Assembly (NCBI GenBank): GCA_020025275.1
Contig: JAHHSI010000022.1
Span: forward strand, 1 to 35,907
Reading direction: 5' to 3'
Source of the DNA: Oscillospiraceae bacterium
GTDB taxonomy: Bacteria > Bacillota > Clostridia > Oscillospirales > Oscillospiraceae
Length of the DNA stretch: 35,907 nt
In this document: piece by piece, positions 8,371-17,200 of the stretch
Layout: each line of letters begins with the position of its first letter
Position numbering within the stretch: the first letter of the stretch is position 1
Program-made: the position numbers and the translations under genes
Notes under the pieces: model-generated
The model's input: only the letters and a program-made list of their open reading frames with translations
Database searches by the model: none
What the model was told of the DNA's origin: nothing

Positions 8371-9402
8371 ATGAAAGCGAAACTAAAAGTGATAAATAAC
8401 TGGGAGTTCGAGGAATTTGAACTGACGGGAACTTCCTTCAAATACAGCCCGACTGGATGCAAAGGTATGGTAGCCCGCAGCGAGGATGAAATTGTGTTTT
8501 GGACCTATCATTTCGTGCAAAAGTGCAGCGGCGTTTTGTGGGTCAAAGGCGAAGTTTCCAGGTGGATTCCCAGCCCGGAGCCGAAAGAGCAGCAAGATGT
8601 TTGGGAAGATCCTGTCTTGCTCTCATGCGACAGAGGAATACTGTTGGTTTGCCCGGCCAGTAAATCCCTTTGGTGGATGCCGCAGATGGATGGAGAGTGG
8701 ATTCCGATCCCCATGGATAACTGGTGTGCCCAGGGTATCCCCAAGCCGGTGGCAGTCACCGGAAGCCAAGGCGTTTTCCCTATTGTGTGCCGAGTGGACA
8801 ACTCCGCTGATGCGACCAACAGTTTTACCAGCCTGACGGTAGACTTTGAAACCATGACTGCACACTGGGCAGAAAGCGGCTCTTGCGTATACAGCAAAGC
8901 AGGAACCCGACAGACCCATTTGGCGGCGGTAGAGCGAGCTGGCGGCAATTTTGCCCAGGCAGACTTTCACTACAACTATCCTATGATTGGCTCCATACTG
9001 GAACAGAACGGACAGTTTTATGCCTTTTTGGAAAGCAGCACCATCAATCCGGCGGGTCTTTCTCTCATGGGCTACTATTGGTATCTGGAACTGGAGGAAA
9101 ACGGACTATTCAAAAAGAAACTGTGGGGCAAAGATAATTTAAGCCGCCTGCCCGGAAAACACGGGATGCGCGGAAAATTCTCCGGTGACAGGACTTGCCT
9201 GATCCTATCTCCCATTTTTAAGAATGATGACTGGAAGGGTAAACAAAAGGTGCTGCGCCTTTCGGATCTGGTGCTGATCGACCTTGCCATGCCCCGTGGA
9301 TACGCTTCCTTCCATGTGCTGGATGTATGGGGGAACCGGGTATTTCTCAGTGATGAGAAAGACAAGCTGGTTCTTTGTGAAATGACCTTGGAGCAATCAT
9401 AA
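8371..9402 (+). CDS. Hypothetical beta-rich protein (343 aa)
   Basis: A 343-residue protein with regularly spaced beta-strand-like segments ending in Trp/Tyr motifs (IVFWTYHFV, GVLWVKGEVSRWIP, ILLVCPASKSLWWMP, GQFYAFLES, YYWYLELEENG, KVLRLSDLVLIDL, FHVLDVWGNRVFLSD). The pattern suggests a single beta-propeller like the middle part of the upstream gene, but the two are not obviously paralogous by eye. The Shine-Dalgarno GAGGTG overlaps the preceding stop codon, so the pair is probably co-translated. No signal peptide or membrane segment. I do not recognise the family and see no catalytic motif. Confidence 0.65.
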   Translation: MKAKLKVINNWEFEEFELTGTSFKYSPTGCKGMVARSEDEIVFWTYHFVQKCSGVLWVKGEVSRWIPSPEPKEQQDVWEDPVLLSCDRGILLVCPASKSLWWMPQMDGEWIPIPMDNWCAQGIPKPVAVTGSQGVFPIVCRVDNSADATNSFTSLTVDFETMTAHWAESGSCVYSKAGTRQTHLAAVERAGGNFAQADFHYNYPMIGSILEQNGQFYAFLESSTINPAGLSLMGYYWYLELEENGLFKKKLWGKDNLSRLPGKHGMRGKFSGDRTCLILSPIFKNDDWKGKQKVLRLSDLVLIDLAMPRGYASFHVLDVWGNRVFLSDEKDKLVLCEMTLEQS

Positions 9403-9462
9403 GGGATGCAAATGCGTGTCAAGAAGAACTTCAGCTTTTTATTTTAAGGAGTGTGTGGGCGT

Positions 9463-10062
9463 ATGAGCAGAATTGTTGATGAACCTTATTTCACCCATAG
9501 TGCTTACAGTGCCCTAACCACCGGCATTCAGGTGAAATGCCCCAAGTGCCACGGCGCAGGTGTTGTAACAGCGGATGATGATAACGCCTATTTCCGGTGC
9601 CTGAGCTGCGGTCATCAAGGAACCAGTGGGCGGACAATCTACCGCTATGATGTCCATAACCAGTGTAAAAACTGCGGAAGGTACTACCGGGTTGATATTG
9701 AAGATGCGGCAAAGCAGCACTTTCCGGTTCTCCATGTGGCCTGCCCCTATTGCGGGGCAACCATGCCAGGAGAGGTCCACAAAACGGCGCAGGCTTTCTC
9801 CTACGCTGCTGAGATCAGGGATGGAAAAGACCCCTGGTTTGGCTTGGAACTGTGGTTTTTGACTTCCTTCCAGGGCAAACCGGTCTGGGCGCTCAACCGG
9901 GAACATCTTGCCTATCTAATTGATTATCTTAGCGCCGACCTGCGGGAAAAACCTCTGGGCAGCCCACGCAAGACCCAGGCCGACCACCTTCCCACTTTTA
10001 TGAAAACAGCGAAGAACCGAGAACGGATCGTAAAACTGCTAAGAAAACTGCAAGAGAAATAA
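9463..10062 (+). CDS. Double zinc-ribbon protein (199 aa)
   Basis: The start is ATG 9463, with AAGGAG at 9446-9451; a GTG at 9451 overlaps that site and is less likely. Two four-cysteine metal sites are visible: C26-X2-C29 with C46-X2-C49 (CPKC ... CLSC), and C68-X2-C71 with C94-X2-C97 (CKNC ... CPYC). Residues 110-199 are helical and contain WFGLELWFLTSFQGKPVWAL and a basic C-terminus (KNRERIVKLLRKLQEK). Zinc ribbons of this spacing bind nucleic acid or protein, and the family here is unknown to me. It is the only gene of the array with clear metal-binding sites of this kind. The 60-base gap before it contains no recognisable terminator. Confidence 0.75.
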   Translation: MSRIVDEPYFTHSAYSALTTGIQVKCPKCHGAGVVTADDDNAYFRCLSCGHQGTSGRTIYRYDVHNQCKNCGRYYRVDIEDAAKQHFPVLHVACPYCGATMPGEVHKTAQAFSYAAEIRDGKDPWFGLELWFLTSFQGKPVWALNREHLAYLIDYLSADLREKPLGSPRKTQADHLPTFMKTAKNRERIVKLLRKLQEK

Positions 10063-10073
10063 GGGAGAACGAT

Positions 10074-10934
10074 ATGGCATTACAGGAAAAGAAAATAATG
10101 CCTCCCCCTTGGCTGGCCCACCGGGAGATCGAGCGATACTCCATTGGCTGGCGCATGGGCTATGGGGAGGATTACATATACCGATTTGGCGATTGGCTGG
10201 ACACCCTCTCGCCAGAAGAACAGGCAGAATACCGCGCTCTTTTTCCTGAACCAATCACCTGGAAAGGCTGGTGGGATGACGAAGATAGCAGCGAAGTGCT
10301 GGAGCATGGGGACTTCTGGGTGAATGCGTGGCAGCCGGAAGGAAGCCCTAAGTACACTCGCCAGTGGCTCCAGCAGGAGTTTACCGCAGGGAGGAAGCGG
10401 GAATTTTGCTTATTCTGGGGCCATCAGTCTGCCCAGGATGGCCAGCTGACAAAAAGCTGCCTCAGCCAGTGGTGGATGGAGGATTTCTGGTCCATTGCCA
10501 ATACCTATCTTTGTATGGAGCAGTATATGATGGCAGGCAAAGCGGAACTCTTTGGTGATAGTGAAATCCAGGAGCAGATTTTGAAATGCAGCGACCCTAA
10601 ACAGATCAAAGCTCTGGGCCGTAAGGTGCGGGGCTTTGACCAGAAGGTGTGGGACAGATTCAAATACGCTATTGTGTTGAATGGCAACTGGTGCAAATTC
10701 AGCCAGAACCGTAACCTGCGGGAGTTTCTTCTCTCCACTGGGGACAGCGTGCTGGTGGAGGCCAGCCCCTACGATAACATCTGGGGCATACACCTTTCGG
10801 CCAACTCCCCAGATGCTCAAGACCCAATGAAGTGGCGTGGGCAAAACCTTCTGGGTTTTGCTTTGATGGAAGTGAGGGACGAGCTGCGCCGGGTCACGCA
10901 GAATGAAATGTTGTGCGACTGGAACGCAGTCTGA
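10074..10934 (+). CDS. NADAR-domain protein with a Trp-rich N-terminal extension
   Basis: The C-terminal half (about residues 125-285) is a NADAR (YbiA-like) domain: CMEQYMMAGKAELFGD, IKALGRKV, VWDRFKYAIVLNGNWCKF, LREFLLSTGDSVLVEASPYD, IWGIHL and NLLGFALMEVRDEL. All the usual conserved blocks, including the Glu of the (M/V)EQY-like motif, are present. Family knowledge: NADAR proteins act on N-glycosidic bonds and some remove ADP-ribose from guanine in DNA, reversing a DarT-like modification. The N-terminal 120 residues (IGWRMGYGEDYIYRFGDWLD, WKGWW) are Trp-rich and unlike plain YbiA. AGGGAG precedes ATG 10074, 11 bases after the zinc-ribbon gene. A protective role against an ADP-ribosylating toxin is inferred. 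Confidence 0.85.
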   Translation: MALQEKKIMPPPWLAHREIERYSIGWRMGYGEDYIYRFGDWLDTLSPEEQAEYRALFPEPITWKGWWDDEDSSEVLEHGDFWVNAWQPEGSPKYTRQWLQQEFTAGRKREFCLFWGHQSAQDGQLTKSCLSQWWMEDFWSIANTYLCMEQYMMAGKAELFGDSEIQEQILKCSDPKQIKALGRKVRGFDQKVWDRFKYAIVLNGNWCKFSQNRNLREFLLSTGDSVLVEASPYDNIWGIHLSANSPDAQDPMKWRGQNLLGFALMEVRDELRRVTQNEMLCDWNAV

Positions 10935-10940
10935 GGTAAA

Positions 10941-11321
10941 ATGATGGAATTATTTGCAAAAAGAATGTCTTGGGAGCTGGACAATGAGGAAGGACTGTCC
11001 TGCCTGTCCTTTGAACTGGAGGATGGTTGCTTTACACTCTCACGCAAGACCGGCGCGGAAGCACTCCGCTTGGAAATGAATGATCCAGCCAATGGTCAGT
11101 TGATTGACCCGGACTGTTTTGAATATGCCCTTGATCATACCAGTTTTCGCCTGAACATCGTGCGGAACAACAGAAAGGTTCTGCGGTATCTGGAAGAACA
11201 CCACATCAACACGGAGTTGTATGGAGAAATCGTCCTTCACTACACTCCTCTCGGCAAGCCACAGCTTGAATCATTATCTGCCGTGGTTCTCAGACTGTTT
11301 TTCGGTGAACTGCTTTTTTAG
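10941..11321 (+). CDS. Small hypothetical protein (126 aa)
   Basis: A 126-residue protein starting ATG ATG at 10941 or 10944, with GAGG at 10933-10936 overlapping the NADAR gene's stop; the second ATG has the better spacing. It has alternating strands (LSCLSFELEDGCFTLSRK, ALRLEMND) and a helix (RKVLRYLEEHHINTELYGEI). The last 16 residues are hydrophobic and unlike the rest, which could reflect a small 3' change, but there is no direct evidence of a frameshift. No family is recognised. Tight coupling to the NADAR gene suggests shared expression. Confidence 0.6.
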   Translation: MMELFAKRMSWELDNEEGLSCLSFELEDGCFTLSRKTGAEALRLEMNDPANGQLIDPDCFEYALDHTSFRLNIVRNNRKVLRYLEEHHINTELYGEIVLHYTPLGKPQLESLSAVVLRLFFGELLF

Positions 11322-11367
11322 GCGGAAACAGAAGTGTCGTTGGCAGAAATCATGCGAGGGGATAACT

Positions 11368-12069
11368 ATGGTTAAAATTCATCGTATTTGGTTCAATACG
11401 GAGAGAATGGACAGAGAGGATCGCTACAAAATCACATTATTCAGTCGCCCTCGTGTATCTATTCATGTGGACGAGTACATTTGGAGTTTCATCGAAGAAA
11501 ACATTGTGAAGCCACACAAGCTTATGCGCAGTGAGAAGTATGGGTATCTATTGGACATTTCGTTTGACCAGTTTGACCCGGCAAAACACCGATATTTTCC
11601 GCTTTCCTCATACAACGGCTTGCTTCGGGAAGGGGTCGAGATGGACAGCGCCAACAGAAGCTATTTCCGCGAGGACTTTGCAGGCGGCAAAGATCGGACT
11701 ACCTGGTTCTCTCCCAATAAAATATGGACAAACTGCGGCGACAAGGTTCTGAATGTGGACATCAAAGCTGACAATGTGAGCGAGAATATTACCCCCAGAG
11801 AATACGCAGATTTGCTTTTCGATGGAATTGGAGCGGCCTTAGTGTTCAATTTCAAAAGGCTCAAGCGCGAGGAGTTTGATGGGCTGAAGCCCAAGATTGA
11901 CTGGAGCATCGTAGAAAGCTTCCCCTTTCCCGCACCCTTTGAGGAACAGCGGTACATTGAGGATGAAGGCGAAATTCATGTGTATTCCTGGGATGGCCGA
12001 AAGGAAACGACCCTTGTTGGGCCCTATTCCGTGCGGAAGTTGTACCTGGAGCATTTCAGAGAATCGTGA
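11368..12069 (+). CDS. Hypothetical protein (233 aa)
   Basis: The start is ATG 11368 with GAGGGG about 7 bases upstream. The same frame is open back to 11221, but that part lies over the previous gene and translates into an implausible Ser/Cys/Phe-rich stretch. The 233-residue product has no signal peptide. It begins MVKIHRIWFN and contains TLFSRPRVSIHVDEYIWSFI, REDFAGGKDRTTWFSPNKIW and TPREYADLLFDGIGAALVFN. It looks like a compact alpha/beta protein of an immunity-array type I do not recognise. It ends with a TGA that overlaps the following gene's ribosome binding site (AGGAGG at 12069-12074). Confidence 0.65.
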   Translation: MVKIHRIWFNTERMDREDRYKITLFSRPRVSIHVDEYIWSFIEENIVKPHKLMRSEKYGYLLDISFDQFDPAKHRYFPLSSYNGLLREGVEMDSANRSYFREDFAGGKDRTTWFSPNKIWTNCGDKVLNVDIKADNVSENITPREYADLLFDGIGAALVFNFKRLKREEFDGLKPKIDWSIVESFPFPAPFEEQRYIEDEGEIHVYSWDGRKETTLVGPYSVRKLYLEHFRES

Positions 12070-12083
12070 GGAGGAATTTTGCC

Positions 12084-12359
12084 GTGCAAGTCTGGTCAAA
12101 GATGGATTTTGACACTGGAAAGGTCATTTTTCTGGATGCCACGCGAAAAGAAGATATGCTGCAAGTGGAATATCCGAACTGCTTTCTGCTGGATATGGGC
12201 TGGTATCAGGACAGATACATCATTTCTGTCATTCATAATTTTGATTGGGCGCATCCAGTCCAGCAGTATGAAACGACAGAAACAAATCAGCTTCCCAAGC
12301 TGTTGACGGAGGCGGTTCGCCTTGTGGAAAAGGAATCACAGTCTGCCGGAGCAAATTGA
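12084..12359 (+). CDS. Small hypothetical protein (91 aa), GTG start
   Basis: A 91-residue protein. The start is GTG 12084, placed 9 bases after AGGAGG at 12069-12074; an earlier in-frame GTG at 12066 lies before that site and is rejected. Segments FDTGKVIFLDATR, CFLLDMGWYQDRYIISVIHN and LPKLLTEAVRLVEKE suggest three strands followed by a helix. The family is not recognised. Its ribosome binding site begins at the last base of the upstream stop, and it is followed 13 bases later by the next start, so it sits in the middle of a coupled run. Confidence 0.6.
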   Translation: MQVWSKMDFDTGKVIFLDATRKEDMLQVEYPNCFLLDMGWYQDRYIISVIHNFDWAHPVQQYETTETNQLPKLLTEAVRLVEKESQSAGAN

Positions 12360-12372
12360 AAGAGGACTTGAT

Positions 12373-13377
12373 ATGAACGAGAATTTATTTCGCCCACAAT
12401 TTGATACATTAAAACTGTCAGATAAGCTCTGGCTGATGCAGACGCTGGCAACTCGTCATAATTTGACATTCAAAGAACTATACGCCTTTTCCCGCTGGGG
12501 GCAGAGCTGCACGACTGGTGTATTTGAAAAAGGCGGCCGGGAGTTTGTCTTTGTCCCAGGCGATACTGTGACTCTTGGCTGGGAGGGCTTTGCCCAAGGG
12601 ATGGACAAGGCCAACCGAGAGGAACTGGCGGATATTTTTGCGGAAATCGAATATGAGGGCACTGCGGAGGATTTTCTAAGGCAAGTCATGGCCCCAGTAC
12701 GCCAGGTGACCATCGGCCCTATGTTTGTGGGCAGGAAACTGGAGGAGATTGGCTGGGAAAGCGTCTCCATGAACGACCCTCGCATCACCGCCCACCCTGA
12801 CTGGCTGGAGAACTTGCAGAAGTGGGAGGGCCAGAACAGCCAGAGTTTTGAGATACACGAAACGGTCCGCTTTGAACGCAATGGTGATAGCTGGCGGGCG
12901 TGGCTGTGCGATCCAATGACCTATGCAGAGTTTCAGCGATTCCTGTTGTGGGAGGTGGCAGCCAGCCTTCCCACGCCGGATGAGTGGGCCTATCTGTGCG
13001 GAGGTGGATGTCGCACCCTGTTCCCCTGGGGCGATGGACTGGATTACGCTATGCACCTGCACCACTTTGAAGGCCCGGAGGATCAGGGAAAGCCTTACGA
13101 TATGGAGCAGCCCAACTTCTTCGGTCTGTCTATCGCCTACGACCCCTATAAACGGGAGCTGGTAGACGGAAAAACATTGACCACCTGCGGTGGCGACGGA
13201 GGCTGCAATATCTGCGGTGGCATGGGTCCTTTCCTTGGGTATTTGCCCTGTTCACCCCATTGCAAACCGGAGGTTCGGGAGGATAACGATATCCACAATG
13301 ACTATGACTTTTTCCGTCCTGTTATCCGGGTGCAGACATCCGGTTGGAGAATGGTATCGCCCGGAGATGAGAGGTGA
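12373..13377 (+). CDS. FGE/SUMF1-like protein with an unusual five-cysteine cluster
   Basis: The start is ATG 12373 with AGAGG at 12361-12365; the longer frame from 12322 overlaps the previous gene. The 334-residue protein has the outline of the formylglycine-generating-enzyme fold: EFVFVPGDTVTLGW near residue 60, LPTPDEWAYLCGGGC and FPWGD at about 199-220, a following N(F)FGLSI segment, and FFRPVIRV near the end. The usual GNV-x-EW and GGSW blocks are not clear. Instead five cysteines (C272, C278, C281, C293, C297) lie within 26 residues, ending CSPHC. Canonical FGE is copper-dependent and oxidises a sulfatase cysteine; this divergence makes that activity unlikely. A binding or metal-holding role is possible. 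No signal peptide. Confidence 0.65.
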   Translation: MNENLFRPQFDTLKLSDKLWLMQTLATRHNLTFKELYAFSRWGQSCTTGVFEKGGREFVFVPGDTVTLGWEGFAQGMDKANREELADIFAEIEYEGTAEDFLRQVMAPVRQVTIGPMFVGRKLEEIGWESVSMNDPRITAHPDWLENLQKWEGQNSQSFEIHETVRFERNGDSWRAWLCDPMTYAEFQRFLLWEVAASLPTPDEWAYLCGGGCRTLFPWGDGLDYAMHLHHFEGPEDQGKPYDMEQPNFFGLSIAYDPYKRELVDGKTLTTCGGDGGCNICGGMGPFLGYLPCSPHCKPEVREDNDIHNDYDFFRPVIRVQTSGWRMVSPGDER

Positions 13378-13452
13378 TATTACCAGACGATTGACACAGT
13401 ACATGAGCGGCTGGACGGCTGGCAGCGCGTGGGATTGTGAGGAATGAACATC

Positions 13453-14205
13453 ATGATAGACAAAGAAACATTGATAGCAAAACTTATAGATCTGGCTGAG
13501 GGACGAGAAACACCCGAAACCTGGCGAAACTGGTGGGACGAGCATGAGCCGGAGCTGGAAACCCTGCTCAATCGAGGTGAATTCCTGAAACTGAAACCCT
13601 GTCGGCATGACTTCCAGTGGGTTCCGGTGCTTACCAGCCAAAAGGGAGCCATCGCCATTCTGGAAAAGAGCGGCACAGCATTTGAGGCCAGCAAGCTCTA
13701 CCAGGAGCAGTATCTGGCCGAGCTGGACGCTTTCTGCAAGGAGCAGGAGCGAGTACAGCGGGAAAAGCAAAAGGAGTTCAAGGCCAACAACCCGGAGCTG
13801 TTTTGCCGATACCCCAAGTTCTCCAAGGCGTTGGCAAAGGTACTTGACCCCTCTGACGAGATCAAGCCCGCCGCCACTGAGGAGCAAATCGGGAATCAAG
13901 AAAGTAAGCTGGACTTCACATTCCCGTCCCAGGTGCGAGAGTTTTTCCTGCTGACCGCTGGCATACAGGTATCTACGGGCGTGATCCTTACCCTTTCCGG
14001 GATGTTTGATCTGACCATCCATGGAGAGAAGTATTGTGTGCTGGGAGAGTTCTGGAAAGAAGCGGACGGCGACCAGCTCTTGCTCCGCACTGGAGAGGAA
14101 ACCGTCTGGTACTACGCTCATGAACAGGACAAGGTAAAGCGTCTCTGCAATGATTTGATAGAACTACTGGAGAAAAAACTGGCAAATTATCTTAACCAAA
14201 GATAA
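13453..14205 (+). CDS. SMI1/KNR4-like (SUKH superfamily) protein
   Basis: A 250-residue protein starting at ATG 13453. The in-frame ATG at 13444 is only 1-2 bases from the GAGGA ribosome binding site, so the second ATG fits better. Residues 1-90 form a helical, Trp-rich N-terminal part (TWRNWWDEHEPELETLLNRG). A charged coiled stretch follows (KEQERVQREKQKEF). Residues about 140-245 match the SUKH pattern: EEQIGNQESKLDFTFPSQVR, EFFLLTAGI, LGEFWKEADGDQLLL, then a closing helix. SUKH domains are established immunity modules in polymorphic-toxin systems. The gene is 15 bases before the large SUFU gene, whose ribosome binding site lies between them. Target toxin unknown. Confidence 0.75.
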   Translation: MIDKETLIAKLIDLAEGRETPETWRNWWDEHEPELETLLNRGEFLKLKPCRHDFQWVPVLTSQKGAIAILEKSGTAFEASKLYQEQYLAELDAFCKEQERVQREKQKEFKANNPELFCRYPKFSKALAKVLDPSDEIKPAATEEQIGNQESKLDFTFPSQVREFFLLTAGIQVSTGVILTLSGMFDLTIHGEKYCVLGEFWKEADGDQLLLRTGEETVWYYAHEQDKVKRLCNDLIELLEKKLANYLNQR

Positions 14206-14220
14206 AAAGGAGGTCATGAT

Positions 14221-17200
14221 ATGGATTTATTGAAACAATGCCAGCAATGGTTTGAACAGGATGAAGCGCAGAAGGTAATCGATGCCCTGGAAGCGATTCC
14301 CGCAGGGGAGCGCACCCCAGAACTGGACAGTGAATTGGCCAAGGCATATATTGCCGTTGCAGAAATAGGAGAACGGGAGCCTTTTGAAAAGGCGCTGGAA
14401 CTTCTGGCTCCCCATGAGGAGTATTTTGCGGGCGATCACTGCTGGAATTATCGGATTGCTTCCGCTTATTATTTCCTGGATGAGGAAGGCCCTGCCCTGC
14501 GTCACTTTGAAAGGGCACTGGAAGCCCGCTCCGGGGATAAAGATACCCAGGAGTACATAGACGATTGCCGCCGCCGTTTGTCCCTGCCCCGGTTTGAAAA
14601 GAACTTCCGTGAAAGGACGCAGGAAGCGTGGGCAGCCTTTGCTCATATTGAGGGGTCGCTGCGTCAAATCATGGATACCGACGAAACACACCAGCGCGGC
14701 GAAGAACTGGTTGAAAAATGCGGGAATGCACTCAAGACGGCCCTGCGTGATACTTCCTTCGAGCTGGGCTTCAATGGCGAAAAGCATGAATTGATCCTCA
14801 GTCCAGAGGGCCTTCGCTCCCGCCTGTTCCCGTTGGTGTACTTCCAGAAGCAGGCCCCAGAATCGGTGCTTGAGCATTGGAATATCTGGGTAGGCCGCCA
14901 GCCCTGTGAGGGGTTCGAGCTGCGGGCTGGAGAGATCGAAGTTCGGGCTGATGATGTGCAGATGTGGGCAGAGGAAACAGAGGATCATCAGGTAAGTCTG
15001 GTCCTTTACTGTGAAAAGTTGACGCCGATCTTGAAAGAGGACACAGACAAGGTCTGGTGGGCACTCTCTATGCTGGTGGATCAAACCATCGGAGAAGTTT
15101 CCGCTATCGCCTTTGTTGCTGGGTTTGATGTTTATGCTCAGCCGAAAGACGAACCGGCCAAGCTGCTTTCTGAACTGCCGGAGTTGCTGCAAAGCATGGG
15201 ACTTTCTCTCTGGCGGGATGGCAGCGACTACCTGGAAAACAGCTACCTTGCCTATGAACTGAAACCGGTGGAGGACCCGGAGGCTGACTGGCGGCTGGAT
15301 GTCTATACTGGAAGCTGCCGCCTGCCGGTGCTCATCAACGACTACCTGACTGCCCGCAGTGATATGGTGGATGAGTACCACAAGGATGGCATTGCCGCTG
15401 GATTCCTCCTGTACCCGCTGTCCGGTTTTACCGGTGAGGAACGAGTGAAAGCCATTCTGGATTTCCGGGATAACCTGCGAGATGCCATCCTGCGGGATGC
15501 AGGAGAGGAAGCCGTGACCTTCCTGGGTGGGGCCACTGGTCTGTATTGTGGGTATCTGGATTTTATCGCCTGGGATCTGCCCGCTGTACTAACAGCAGCA
15601 CAGGCATTCTTTGAGGGAAGCGACCTGCCCTATGCTCACTTCCACGCATTCCGGCGGGATGTGGGTGGTGTGCCGCTGCTGGACGAGAAAGAACCGGAGC
15701 CTGATATTCATGAGGAAACTGGCTCCCTGCTCTCGGCGGAGGATATTGAAACACTGGAATCCTTTGATGAAGGAACTGCCGCTTACTTTGGGAAAATGCT
15801 CGATTGGCTGGAGAATTTTATCAAAAGCGGCGTAGAAGAAGGAAGATTCAGCGAAAAACAGGCTCATCAGGATCTTCAGATTGCCCTCTGGTACGCCTTC
15901 GCCAGCAACAATCTGAATGACTATATCCACTATTACCGCACTGTGGAATGGATGAAGGATTCCGAGAAAAATGCCGCAGGCTGCGCTACCTGGTATTACC
16001 GGTATTCTGTGGCGCTGATGCACTGCGGCAGACTGGAAGAAGCCTTCAGCTACGCGGAAAAAGGTGCCCAGGAGGAGCCGGACTACCCCTGGATCTGGCT
16101 ACAGGTGGGAAAGCTGCGGGCGCATTTTGGCAATCAAACCGGCGCGTTAGATGCCGTCAAGCATGGATTGGAACTGGAACCGGGCGATTATGAGTTCCTG
16201 ACCCTGAAAAAAGAGATCAAAGCCGGAGCTACCCTGGAGCAGATGCTGTGCCACTGGATTGACCCCGGTGCCGATCAAATGCTCCAGCAGGGGCGGGACG
16301 AAGATGCTGATGATAAACAGCGTGCCATAGCCTGTATCCGAGTAGACGAAGCAGGGCTTGCTGAATTTTATGAGCTGTTCCACCCAGAGCGGTATAACTA
16401 TGAGAAAAACTCCCCCTGCTGTGAATTCCAATACCCAGTGAAGGAACATCTTGTGGAGCTCTCCTTCCGTATGAATGAAGCCGGACTCTCTAAGATGGGA
16501 ACGGCTTGGCTGCGTCAGCTCAAGGAACGGCTGGACAGCGGGGAATGGCTGACCCACACCCCTGAAGGGGAGCCGGAAGGAACTTTGGTTGCGGTGTTTG
16601 TGGAGCAGAACCGCCGTATCAGCCTTGTCTACCAGCAGACGGGGGAGGATCAATATTTTCAGATTTTCCTGAATCCAGATGGAACACAGGCGGATGCCAT
16701 CTGGTCCTCCTCGCAGGGCAGCGGACCGGAGGTTTATACGCAGGAGGAACTGTCTGCGATAGAACAGCACATTCAAAACACCTTCGGTGCGTTCGAGAAT
16801 GTGTTCCATGAGATCGTTTCCCCTGACATCCATGTGGACATCTGCATTGTGCCGCCCTCTGATGAGCGGGACTATTACACACTGGTGACCATGGGCATGG
16901 GTGCCCACCGGATGAATGTGCCGGAGGAACTGGCGGAATACAAGCTGGAGCGGGCAGAACTGGCCATTGCACTGCCTGCGGACTGGAAACTGGATGAGGA
17001 ATCCCTGAAGGATGAGCGGTGGTACTGGCCTATTGGCCTTTTGAAGGTGCTGGCCCGCCTGCCTATTGCCAGCGATACCTGGCTGGGTTTTGGTCACACG
17101 ATGGATAAGCAATCGCCGTTTGCGGAGAACACGACACTCTGCGGCGCACTTCTGGTGGGCCCGCAGGATGTTGTCTGGAACGGATGCGAAGTCTGCACTT

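Noticed and set aside
14227..15381. 384-codon minus-strand open frame inside the TPR-SUFU gene
   Set aside because: Antisense to conserved TPR and middle domains; no ribosome binding site.
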